From assembly GCA_022579005.1 (NCBI GenBank), contig MU401543.1, forward strand, positions 81,394 to 145,393: 64,000 nt of DNA, read 5' to 3'. The stretch comes from Poronia punctata. Its lineage: Eukaryota; Ascomycota; Sordariomycetes; Xylariales; Xylariaceae. Position 1 is the first letter of the stretch; every line of letters begins with the position of its first letter. The notes beneath the pieces are model-generated. The model was not told the DNA's origin, ran no database searches, and saw only the letters and a program-made list of their open reading frames with translations. Shown in pieces: positions 24,061 through 35,200 of this stretch. The position numbers were made by a program, and so were the translations under genes.

Positions 24061-24963
24061 ATGGCGGACCGATCCATGCCCTCGTCTTTTGACGATGATA
24101 CGTACGTTATTCCTTTCAACTATATATATGTCTTGTACAAAACCAATTCGCCCTCTTCGCAGCACTAACAAACATTTCGCCACTCCAGAGATTATCAAGA
24201 AAACGGATACCAGAAAATCAGCCGCAAAATACGAGAAGAACCCCTAATTCCCCTCGGTATGCAATGCAATGCAATGCCCAACAACGCCCCTCCATTCCAA
24301 CAACAACAACAACAATAGCAACAGCTGGCTAACTGACCTTGACATTTCCCAGGTACCGCCCTAACATTAGCCGCCCTCTTCAACGCCTGGCGCGCCATGC
24401 GTCGCGGCGACTCCCGCCAACTGAACCGGATGTTACGAGCGCGCGTCGGCGCCCAGGCCTTCACCGTGCTCGCCATGGTAGCCGGAGGCGCGTACTACGG
24501 CGAGGACCGGAAGAAGCGGAAAGAGCTGATCAAGCTCGAGGCGGAGCAGCGGGCCGAGGAGAGGAATCAGAAATGGCTCCGCGAGCTAGAGGTCAGAGAT
24601 GAGGAGGATAAGAAGTTGCAGGCTGCCATGAAGAGGAAACGGGAGAGGTTGGAGCAGAAGAGGGCTGGGAAAGGAGGGGTGAAAGAAGGAGAAGAAGAAG
24701 GAGACAAGGGAAAGGAGAGGGATCCGAATATGGCTTCAACGACGACCATCGCGGCGACCCCGGCGACCACGATGACGGAGGTTTCGGGCGAGGGAGGGGA
24801 GGCCAAGGATTCGGCGAAAAAGGAGTCCAAGGTTTTGAGTGCTCTGTCGGAAACAAAGGGGGGGTGGTTTGGTTCCTCCAAGAAGACGGAAAATGCGGCG
24901 GAGCAAAGCGGATCGGATCCGAAACCAGATCCGAAGTCTGATGCGGAGTCACCTAAGAGCTAA
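24061..24963 (+). CDS. RCF1: respiratory supercomplex factor 1 (HIG1 domain)
   Basis: Three exons (24061-24101, 24189-24256, 24353-24963) encode 239 residues. The HIG1 domain spans about residues 15-90: the approach EEPLIPLG, a first transmembrane helix (ALTLAALFNAW), the RRGDSRQLNRMLRARV loop, and a second helix (FTVLAMVAGGAYYG) followed by DRKKRK. Rcf1 sits in the inner mitochondrial membrane and supports assembly and activity of the III-IV supercomplex. After the domain comes a charged coiled region and then a long Gly/Ser/Glu/Lys-rich tail (about 130-239). The two small first exons are short enough to be missed by frame scanning. Exon joins keep the frame and reproduce the family pattern. 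Confidence 0.92.
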
Positions 24964-25392
24964 GGGACGAATTCCAATCCAATCTATTTCTAGGACGATG
25001 CGTCAAGGAGTATTTCCTGATGACCACACATGCGCTCATAGCATTCTTGCTATCAACCCCCACACATTTGTGTCTACGTGTACCACCAACTGTACCGATA
25101 TTATGAAAAAGACGGCTGCCTTTTGATTTCACTAGGGTTGGAGTGAGGGGAAATTATATGCTTGGTTATATCACCGGGGCCACCGAAATTAGCTAAGAAT
25201 ACAAAGGTCCGGCCCTGATAGCTACGTTTTTATAAAGCACATTCTTTATAGCAATAACAATCTTGTTCCTTGGACATACATGTCGTGTCTAACTCCGCCC
25301 CCGTCCAAAGATTTGTTCCCCCTCCATTCTTTCCGATTTTTGTGACGGGGCCGCGCGGCCGGCAAGTGAGCAAGGCTTTAGCAAGTGGAATA
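24964..25392. other. convergent spacer, RCF1 and RTC5
   Basis: About 430 bases between the 3' ends of RCF1 and RTC5. No gene recognised. Confidence 0.55.
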
Positions 25393-27332
25393 TCAACCCA
25401 TCGAGCCTCCACTCCGGTTTGTCCCAATAAGGCCAGCCATTTCGAGGAGAGCTCTATCAGCAGCAATATCCCCTGTGCCCAGGTTGATGCGTCGTCTCGC
25501 CTCAGCCTCTCTGGCCTCCCACTCCCATCTTTCCCTCTGGATTTTGGCTTCCTCGTCGCCGCCACAGCCCCAGACTTCGATATCGTCAATGGAAAACCGC
25601 TCTTGGAAATTGAACCTACGTGATGTGCTCGTAGAGAAGGCGCCCCCTCCCGAGGTATAATCATGATTGAAGACGCCAAATTCGAAACTGGAGTCGATGC
25701 ATAGCGAAACAGGACCGAGTGGTCTTATGGGGCTGTGTCGTGAAGAAGAACTCGTCTGGGGCGGTGGGGAGCCAAAGCTGATACCTGGGTGAGCCGAAGG
25801 CGATTTTGTGAAGCACGCATAGTTCCTGTTTAAAGTTGAAGCGGCGAAGACGTCATGGATGGGTGAGAGCTGGAACAAGACCGTCTCATTGTCTCCGAAG
25901 CATTCCTTATTCGTGATCCGCCAGGGCTGTTTTACCAAGGCACCAAATACCACGCGATCGCGTCCAACAGCGCCTCCATGGGAAAATCGCCGGGGAGGTA
26001 GTGAATCGTGGAATACACCTTCCGAACCCCGGCTAGATTCGAGACTATCTAGACGTGTTCCTGACACAAGAAGGATGGTCGGAGCATGCCAGTTAAATAC
26101 TTTGGTCTCAAAGCTACCCATGGAGTAACCAGACTCAGAGCCAGAGTACAAAAGTCGCAGTCGGTGGAAGAGGTCTTTGCCATCTATGAAGAAGGACAAT
26201 TGTGATAAGACGTTTAGGTTCATTATTTGGCTCTCGCCTTGGCTTTGTAGAAGAGGCGGGGGAGTAGGTGGCACGGCGGCAGGTTTACCATTCTTGTGTT
26301 TCGAGAGATCCAAATTCTTAGAGAAGAGAAAATGCTCGAACAGCGGGTTGAGACCGTCGAAGAGATGCGGCATGCTGGCAGGAAGGATACGCTGGAACTG
26401 AGCGTAACTGATGCCGGGAGTTTTCTCCACATCAATGAAGGCGGATAGCACATCCTCGGCAGTCGCCCGAAGACTGTCGAGTGCGCTTCCGGTAACCCTG
26501 TCAGCATAGGCGGAAAGTCTCTCTTGGGGGCCAAGTGGTGCTACAAGGAGGAGCAGCATGATCAGCCTCCTAAAGTTGTCTGCCGGAATCAAGGCACCGT
26601 GTGTAGTCGCAGAGTGGGAGTCACCCGTCTTGAAGGCATCATCAATAGAAAGTGTATCTAGTGCGGCCAAGACGAGCTCGTCATCGTCATCGCCATCAGC
26701 CGAATCATCATCGATGTCGTCGCCAACTTGATCAACTGCATAACCAGGAGCAGAGACGCCGGAACCGGTTTGGCTTGCATTTGGGGGCACCGTGGACACT
26801 TTCTTCTCCATCTCGGAGAGCTTACGGTCGTACACGGCTAGGCTTTTGAACAAAAGCTTCCTTCGACTGGTTGCACTCTGTGTAAGCACTCTAGTGTAGC
26901 GTTCTGTCATGATCACAACGACCATGACCATCTGCTCGAAGCCCAGTATGACGGGCGCATCTTGGAGAAAGGGAAATGCGCCGATATATGAGATCATGTG
27001 GAATATGACGGGGGACACCGAGAGGATATCCGGGAGCTCGAGGAAGCGAGCAATGGTATCCTCTTTGAGATAGCGCACATCATCTCGGACGTCGGCTAGA
27101 GATTTGAAATTATCTTTGAAGGAAAACAACTCTAGAGGTTCGTAGCATCTACGTGCAAACCTATCAGCCTGTAAGAGTAAGAGCAAGTCAGTAACCGGTA
27201 GGCCTAGCCAGATGACTAGCCAGAGGTTTATTATATCTTTATAAGTGTGGCGCTGGCGATGCGGCGTACTAGATATGCTGTAAGCTCAGCTTTCGAGGCA
27301 TGCGAAACCTCGTGCGAAGGGGTTTGACCCAT
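25393..27332 (-). CDS. RTC5: TLD-domain protein RTC5
   Basis: Two exons (27270-27332 and 25393-27168) encode 612 residues starting MGQTPSHE; the intron (CTA|GTACGC ... TTACAG|GCT) joins AYL to ADRFARRC in phase 0. The N-terminal helical region (FKDNFKSLAD, RFLELPDILSVSPVIF) and the C-terminal TLD domain (about 330-560, with LLYSGSESGYS, WHAPTILLVSG and the closing EVWGCGGDEEA motif) match fungal RTC5 and animal MEAK7/TLDC1. The MG start is compatible with N-myristoylation. In yeast Rtc5 associates with the vacuolar V-ATPase and promotes its disassembly; the name derives from a telomere-capping screen. An acidic insert lies near 190-210. Confidence 0.88.
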
Positions 27333-27955
27333 GGTTTGGTGTTATCTGGAGTGAAAAAGGCCATATAAAGCCATGTCGAAGTCAAAGGTTCACATACTGC
27401 CCTTGATAAGGTTCGAGAAGCTTTGTCAGTAATGATACCAAACCGTGTCACCAACGGTTGGAAGCTGCCTAAGAGGTAATGTACTCTTTTATAGCGAGCA
27501 CAACACGTAATAATAGTAGGTACTTCACCGAGGTCCTGTCAGGGTAGGTACCTTGGTTATAGGGATTCTATCAGGTAATGTAAGCACTTACTGACCAAAT
27601 TATACCCCGATGTGACGTAAAACCCAGGCCAGCTTCAGTTGTATGTACTGTACTAGATCTAAATACGCACGATACGGCCACAACGGCTTGCCTGGATGGG
27701 CAAGCAAAACCTCCTAGTCTGGGCGAGCTAACAAAGTCGCACCAAGATTGGATCTTGACTACAAGTAGCTAATAAAAGGTAGCTACCGGGCGGGACCCCA
27801 CCAACCCAGTGCACTACGGCCAAACTTGGATGTCGCGTACCTACGTGCGTATTATGTACGAGTACATTGCACCCTTCGGTTTGAAGTTATCGCAAACTGC
27901 CAACCTGTACCGATCCCATTGAAATTGTCGCAGACTGCGACAAAGCCACGTCAAG
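27333..27955. promoter_or_regulatory. shared promoter region, RTC5 and PSY4
   Basis: Lies between divergent starts. One TACGAGTA motif is at 27857, about 100 bases before the PSY4 start. Confidence 0.45.
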
Positions 27956-29776
27956 ATGATGGAGATCGACGAGGAAGAGATTCTGAGGAGTCTTGTAGCC
28001 GGCGGTTCTATGGATTAGTGAGTTCTAACCCTATGCCCATCATCTCGTGCTCTCGACTTTCGAAGCTAACCATCGCGCTCTTGTCAGCTCAGCCTGGCCT
28101 GGCCTGTTGACCTATATTGTCGCGCGAATCGAGAAGGTTCTCTTTCCCGACTTTGGAACCTCAGACTTCCCAGGGAAGCGCTAACGGCTGGATCACAGAT
28201 TGCCCACGAAGAATTTCCTATACCTAACCTCCCACCACCACCGCCGGCCCCGCGGCTGCTTCCTCCGACGACTGTCCCTTCGTCTATCCCGCAAGCGCGA
28301 GCTGCGGACATATCAGAAAACGCCCTGCCTGCCCTGCCCGCCCTGCCGTCATCACCTACCGATCCTCATACAGCAAGCTCTTCACCCGACACGAACAAGG
28401 AGAACAAACCCATCGTGCCACCGTCTACCGTGGCACCACCACCATCTACGTCGGCACCCGTCTCTTCGACTCCCCTCCCACCAGGCACCCTCCCACCACA
28501 GATCGCGTCCATGCTCTCCGAGGTCACATCCTATCTCTCTTCCACATTTACTAAATACCCACCGCATACGATACAGCGCATCTCGGAGCTGGTGGTAACC
28601 CCCAAGCAACACTACAAATCAGTGATTTCCTATCTTCATGCGCTGGACCGCGTTGTGCACGTCACGTCGGGGATAAATATATACCCCTTGCCTGCTACGT
28701 TCACAGAGGTACCAGGCTCCATGTCAAATGGCGTATTGGACACTTCCGTTCGCCCGTCATCGTGGGCCGCCCCAGGTAGCGATGAAGCGCTAGGCGGCGC
28801 CCTTCTCACACCCATCCCCTGGGTGCAGCATAACCACCGAGCGATGACAAGTTCCCCGTCCCCAGAGGCGCAAGCCACGGCACTAAATCAAGATGCACCT
28901 GCGGAACTCGAGGGGGAGGTGCGCACGGAGAGCACCGAAACCATCGACGGTCCCAATGGCGTGGGCAGCATCGAGACGGTCTCAGTATCGGTGAATGGCA
29001 TCCCATCAATGGGGGCCCGGGGTATTGGAGTAACCCAAGGTGAGTTATTACGACAGGAGCAACGGGCGGGTGTTGTTCCCGTTAGTCAGCTCGTGCCTAG
29101 TCATCACGTCCAGACAGGATCCAATGCAAGCGCGGCGGCACAACAGCAGCAGCAACAGCAGATTCAAGCTCGCATCCAACAACAGCACCAACGAGCACTA
29201 GCACAGTCCCAAATCCAACCCCGAATCTCTTCTTCAGAAGAATCGCCTGACTCACCGAGCTCAGCAACCGATGCGGCCTCCTCGACGACGCCGTCCTCGG
29301 CCACTCTCGAAGCAGAGAGTACGGATGCTGCTGCTGCTGCCAACGACGATGATGATGACCCGGCGGTCAAGATCTCGTCTGTTCACAGCAACAATCCCGA
29401 TGAAGACGAAAAGCCGCACGCGTGTGGCCCTGAAAATATCGGTGCAGATGACGTTGGTCCACAGAGCGTCACAACATCCTCTCTCTCATCATCCGGCGCG
29501 GCTAGCGGCATGATGCAAGGGATCGATCTCCAAGCCGCTGTGGGCCGAAAGGCCATGGATGTCTCATCATCTGCTTCAAAGGACGAAGACGGGAAAGACA
29601 AGGATGTCGTTGCTGTTGGAGAGGAACAGCAACAACCAAAGACACCCAAGCGCGACGCCGAAGACGACCACTCCGAGGCCCCAGCTAGCAAGAAGGTGAA
29701 AGAGGACCCGGCCGGCGACACGAAAATGGGAGAAGCGAACGAAGAATCCAAGGAGACAGATGCGATGGTTACTTGA
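27956..29776 (+). CDS. PSY4: protein phosphatase 4 regulatory subunit 2 (PPP4R2)
   Basis: Three exons (27956-28017, 28088-28136, 28199-29776) encode 562 residues. The N-terminal part reads EEEILRSLVAGG and SAWPGLLTYIVARIEK, then after a Pro-rich loop TIQRISELVVTPKQHYK and ALDRVVHVTS; this is the PPP4R2 pattern. The C-terminal half is disordered, with a Gln-rich run near 29145-29165, acidic patches and a Lys-rich end. With the catalytic and R3 subunits it directs PP4 to substrates; in yeast Pph3-Psy2-Psy4 dephosphorylates gamma-H2A during DNA-damage recovery. The second donor (AAG|GTTCTC) is weak, but it is the only GT between the conserved blocks and a GCTAACGG branch point precedes the acceptor. 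Confidence 0.87.
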
Positions 29777-31567
29777 CGACTAACTTAGGTAAATGGCTAA
29801 AAAAGAAATATTTCTCGCTTCCTTCTCTTCACGCCTTACCTACCTACCTACTCCACCTATCTAGAAATTTCATGACCGGGACCATGTCTACTCTTATACA
29901 ACAAGGTCTGCTATGGGAAAGGAAATAGTAGGGAGACGACGCTAACTGGAACGTTGGTCTCATATCGGTTACTCGCAGGCAGGAGATGAAAAAGGGGTGA
30001 AGTTCGAAAGAAAGAAAGCTATTTCTACCATTCGAATTGAACAACTGGAAATCGATTTCACAGGTGTTTGCGCGGCGGCGTCTTGGCGAAAAATACTGGT
30101 CATTGATTCATTGATTTATTGATGAGGAAGGGGGTCACTCCAGCTAGCTCAGGGCGGGAACGGGATGAAATGGAATGGGATGGGCATCTCGGATTTGTTG
30201 CTGTACTGTTTGTTGCCTAATATAACTGAGCTGAACTCTTGGTCACTTGTTTTATATATGTATGCATATGCATTATACTCGTCTTCTGTCGAGATTACGA
30301 GGGAGTCGACGAAAATGATCGAGTTGGACTTGATATATCGTCGTGATTATCAGTTCGTACGTACGGGAGGTCATAAACACTTTGGAATTTGACCTCCTAC
30401 CTAGTGGTACGGCTTGTTGATAAATCTGAAGAAAAAGTCCTGGTCATTTTCATAGGTAGCGAGATATACAGCTGCAACCTACCAGAACCAGTAATAAGGT
30501 ACGTAGCTATTATATCGTCTCACCCGATGGCTCTTTACTTTACATGTTGATGCCACCCCGAAATCATCAGGAACCTAATGTATGTATATTGCTTAGAAAG
30601 GATATAAAAGAGAATGTCTAATGCGTTGTGCTTGCAGTTATTTATTTGAAGGGGTCGTTACTCCCTTTACACTCCCCTATTCGGGTAGCAACCCCCTTTT
30701 ACATCAAACCTTAAAAGGTGTTAGGTCATGTACCTATAAATTCCGTTTACGCAGCAAGAGAGATACATACATAGGGAATGCATCACCTTGTTTTCCCACT
30801 TTTGATCCCCCTTGTAGATCTCCTACCTATCTTTTCTTATATAAGGTACTCTGAGTATACGGTCAAGCAGCCAGAAAAGCAGGCCAACAGCAGATACGGG
30901 ATTGTCATATCCCTAATACCTACATACATGTGTCATCACCAGGTCATAGATCATGTATCTATAGAGGTAACTCGGAGGCAGGTACCACACAGAAGATAGA
31001 CATGTACCTACATTAGTACGTACGACCAGGCCTATATCTGCGGCATACCTAGTCAGATAGTATTGGGAGATTCCCTCCAATCTATTAATTATATTCCACT
31101 TCACTCACAGATTGCAGTGGTAGCTCATTGTGCGATATCACCTCAACCAGGGTCTTTTCAAGAACCAAACCAGGAGCTTTGTCCAAGATCCCAAACCAGT
31201 ACCAAGGTTCCACCACCAGGGATTAACCCACATTATCCCACCATCCGGGCACGAGCCCCCCCCATGTCACAGGCAGCTAAGAAACTCCTTTCTCGGTGCT
31301 GTTTTTCAACAGCCTCGAAGCTCGAAGCGAAACGGAACAAAGCGCAGCCGACCTCAACGCATAGAGCACGCGGGTACTGGTAGATAACGTTGCCCTCGTT
31401 ATCTTGCATTGCAAGACCATTAGCACCGAGCTTAAGTCAATCACAGCGGTTTGAAGAAGAACCGAAGCGGTACTGTAAGATTAACGCCTGCTTAGTACTA
31501 GCTTTGCGTCAGCTTTAAAAAAGCAACAAAAAAAGGAGCACCTTCTCAATTTGTGGAGGAGAGGCAA
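29777..31567. other. intergenic, one possible exon
   Basis: No established gene. A TACCTACCTAC run is at 29838-29850. An open frame at 31264-31380 starts MSQAAKKLLSRCCFSTASK, which looks like a mitochondrial presequence and ends at a weak donor; it may be an alternative first exon of the small candidate gene downstream, but no in-phase junction was found. Confidence 0.45.
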
Positions 31568-31950
31568 ATGTTTATGCTTCGGAGACACGCTCGTCCAAAT
31601 AACAACGCAGTAAGTTAAACCTATCATTACGATAGAGCAAGGCTAATTTTTAATAGAGCCAAGAAAAGTTTAATAAATAGCGCTGCGCTATTTACTTCAT
31701 TTGTGGTAATGCTTGCTATACCGCTTAGTGCGCGGCTCGCTGCTACTTTAAGATAGAGATGCAGGCAATTTTTCGGGAGCACCTTGGTGCTCAGGCTGAG
31801 CACGATATGGAGGGATATCCAGTTTTTCCCGGCGTCTATAAGTTAGGTAGTTCCGGTGGCGATGAGACTCGTCTGGTGGTGCCCGGAATGGGCGGTAGCA
31901 ATGCGCCGGCGAGCGCGGATCGTATTATGGGAGTTTTAAAAGGAATCTGA
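31568..31950 (+). CDS. candidate small two-exon gene, mitochondrial-type N-terminus
   Basis: Inferred from two pieces. Exon 1 (31568-31609) encodes MFMLRRHARPNNNA and stops exactly at a consensus donor GTAAGT. Exon 2 (31765-31950, acceptor ATGCAG) continues in frame as AIFREHLGAQAEHD, then GYPVFPGVYKLG and ADRIMGVLKGI before a stop, giving about 75 residues. The N-terminus is basic and lacks acids, as in mitochondrial presequences. The exon 2 sequence has the balanced, non-repetitive look of a conserved short protein and its base composition differs from the AT-rich intron. An alternative acceptor at 31752 would add four residues. I do not recognise the family. It converges on RAD50. Confidence 0.45.
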
Positions 31951-32295
31951 CGAACTGTCGTCCTTATCACGTGACTTAAACGTGCCACTATTGCTTCCCA
32001 CGTGACTCGCTGCCTTTCCAGCTTTGTCTCTGGTTTCTTGTTTTCAAACTGCGAAAATTTTCGCAGGGCTGAGATATCATCAACAACGGATATAAGACTG
32101 AGAGGCTATGAAGCTCTAGGAGTTCCCCCTTGCATAAAATGGAAATGAACGCCTTGCTGTGAAGAAATGATAAGATGTAGCTACAATATCCTCCAGACCA
32201 GTGAACGCCGTCCTGATACCAATAAAACCCCCCGATGAAAAAGCAAAAACCAGACAGCCAAGCTACGGCGCCAGAAACCGAAAGTGTAGGATGGC
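31951..32295. other. convergent spacer before RAD50
   Basis: Spacer between the small candidate gene and the RAD50 stop codon; it holds two CACGTGA sequences near 31968-32005 but no coding frame. Confidence 0.5.
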
Positions 32296-35200
32296 TCAGA
32301 CAATGGTGGCAATGCTCTCTCGAGTAATCCGACTGTTCTGTTTCTCGTCACGGCTGACACGCCAAAAGTCATCACAGAAATCAGAGCAACGCATGTGTCG
32401 GAGGAATTCCTCGTCGTGGGTGATGACAATGAGCTGAAAGTTACTCTGAGCACGGCGGACCTTGATGATATTATGCAGAGACTCGGCCAGGGACTTGATG
32501 TTATCGCTATCAAGGTTCGTTGTCGGCTCGTCGAGGGCGATTAGTCCGCAGCCGATGCCGAAAGACTCGGCCAGCGCAAGTCGGATGATGATAGACGCAA
32601 GCACTTTCTGACCCGCCGAACACCGACCGCGCATGTCCATCTCGGTGTCCTGCTTCACCATGCATACGCGATAGTTGTAGGAGCTACGTCCGCCAGTCGC
32701 CTCGCTGTCCGACCTGATCAGGATGGTGTCGATGTCCGTGCCCTGGTAGGTGGTCTGCCATAGCTCGCCCGCAATCCGGTTGACCTCCTCCATCTTCATG
32801 GCGTGGTATCGCATGATGGCGTTGTTCAAAGCCGTACTGTACCGACCAAGGTCCTCGATAGCCGCCTTGGTCGTCTCGACCCTGATATGCGTCTCACGGT
32901 ATTGTTGAGCGGCAAACCGGTAATCCGTCTCCCACTCTCTCAGCAGGTTGGCCAGTTCCTCATCCTTGGATCTCATTGTGCCCATCACCGTACCCCGTTC
33001 AGCGTTCTTCAGATGGCGTTGGGACTCGAAATACTCGGCTTCCGCCTCGAGCCGTTCGTAATCCTCGTGCGCTCTACGAGATTCCAACTCGACAACTGCC
33101 CGCTTCAGCGTGTCCATGTCACGTGCAGCTTTCCGATAAGTGAGATTCTCCGTTATGTTCTTCTTCTTCCCGTCACTGCGTGCCATCTCTTCCTTCATCT
33201 TGTTGGAGCGCGCAACTAGAGAATTCATGTCCTCGTCGACACGTTTGATCGTCTTTTCGAGCGTTTGAATGGCCTGCTCGTTGGCTTTAAGATTTTCGGG
33301 TCCCCCACGGTTCAGATAGTCTCGAATGTCATCGTCGATCCTCTTCAACTCGCTCACAGAAGAAGCGAGTCCATCCCGTTCCCCAGCCACTTTCTTCTCC
33401 TTCTCACGCCCTCTCTGTAGGATGTCGTCCCGAATGGCGCGTGCTTTGGAGATTTCGGGCTCAACGGATTCCAGGTCCTTATCTGCGCCCTGGATGATTT
33501 CTTTCTGCCTTGCGATATCTTCTCTCTGCGCTTGTATTTGAGCTTGGTAGTCTTTCTTCTTCTCAAGCTGCCTAACGGCGTGACTCAGTTTGTTCCTCAA
33601 CTCGCTGCGGTCCAGTTCAAGTGCGCTGACGGCATCTCGCATACGTTGCTTCTCGCCCGAAAGATGGTTGATCTTGTTCTTTACCACTTTTAGTTGTTCC
33701 CCACACTGAGACTGTAGGTCGTTGATCTCCTGCGTGGTTCTGACGGAGCCGCTAGACTGTTGTTGGGACTCAATTCGCTCTACGTGGGCTTCGGCCTCTT
33801 CGATGTCCCTGTGAGTCTGGGAGATGCTGATGACCGTCTTACTCATAGACTCAAAGTCCTCTCGTTGCTCCTGTTTCACGCGAACGGCGTCATCCAACTC
33901 CTCCAAGCGGCGAAGCGTCATCGTCTCTTTGTCCTGCACTTCAGTCTGTTCCTTGTCCGCTTCCTTCTTTTCCACGAGTAGGCGCTCATACGTGTCATAT
34001 TGGGGACGGACTCCCCGGAGCTCCTCCAAGAGCTCCTCAGTCTCGCGTAGCTCCTTTTCCAGGTCGTTTTTGCCAAACTGTTCGAGGACGGCTTTGATCT
34101 TGGCCGCCAATCGTGACTTTTCGCTTGCGTTTGTAAACCCTCGCTCGCAAAGTTCGCATTTGTTCTTCACCACCATGGTCCTCTGGCAGTCGGCATAGTA
34201 TTTGCTCATCTCCATGGATAAGGAGCAGTCGTTCTTCATGATCTCAATGTCTCTCTCGAGACGATCGATCTCTGGCGAAAGGGCATCGATGTCCAACTGC
34301 GCATCTGGGTCTACCTTTTGCAGCGCTGCGATGACTGATGATCGGCATCTCGCCATGTCTCCTTCACGCCTCTTCTTCTTTTCTTTCAGGTTAGTAAGGT
34401 TGGATTGGATCGTTTTCAGCTGCTGTAAGAACTCATCTCGTTTACGGGATGCTTCACTGAATGTCTGAGTCTTGAGTTGCAAGCCTTTCTGGAACTCCCG
34501 TTCGATCGTAGCAGGGTCCCAGTCCCGGCCCACCAAGGCCGATAGCTTGTCGTTCCATGTAGCTTTCAGAGTAGCAAATCTTTTCCTCTTCTCCTGGAGC
34601 TCTTCTTTGCGAACCTCCAGCTGGGCTCGGTCAGAAAGAAGACGCGTTGATTCCACTAGCTCGCGACTCAGCCTGCTACTCTCACCCTCGAGTTGCTGTA
34701 AAAGCGCCTCCTCTTGCTGTATTTTGCGGTCGAAATCGGCGTTTTGAAGATCTTGCGACGACTGCCGGAACCGCTGCTCGAGGTCCTTGGCTTCCGCATC
34801 CAGGATTGCTTTGGCACCTTCGTCCACCTCGACCGTATTCAAATCCCGCTGTAGAGAGGTAATGCTCTTCTCACAAGCCGTTATTCTCTGCTTTGCATAG
34901 ACGCGATTCTGCATGTATCTTGATTTCTGTCCTTCCAACTCTGTAATGACAGCTGTTTGGCTGTCTATCTCATTTGCATTATCAGCCTGCAAGCGCTCAA
35001 GCTCGCGCCTCTTGTCGGCTAGCAGCTTCTGTATCCGCTCGTAGAATGCCTGCACTTTCCGATCGTCTAGGTTGCCGTCAAACCCCCGAATACTATGTAG
35101 TTGGGCAGCTTGCTGCACGAGCTCGGTCCGTAGAACCAGTTGTCGTTCATATTTTGCCTGGTCAGACTGGTGTCTGCCGTGCTCTGCCAGTTTCTCCGAC

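Noticed and set aside
20485..27332. RTC6 (bL36m), RTC5 and MRN genes as a telomere-capping cluster
   Set aside because: The RTC names come from one yeast screen; bL36m is a mitoribosomal protein and RTC5 acts on the V-ATPase. The shared name is not evidence of a shared pathway.
31380..31764. AT-rich relic of a transposon mutated by RIP
   Set aside because: The stretch is short, has no inverted repeats or reverse transcriptase/transposase fragments, and is better explained as the intron and leader of the small candidate gene.
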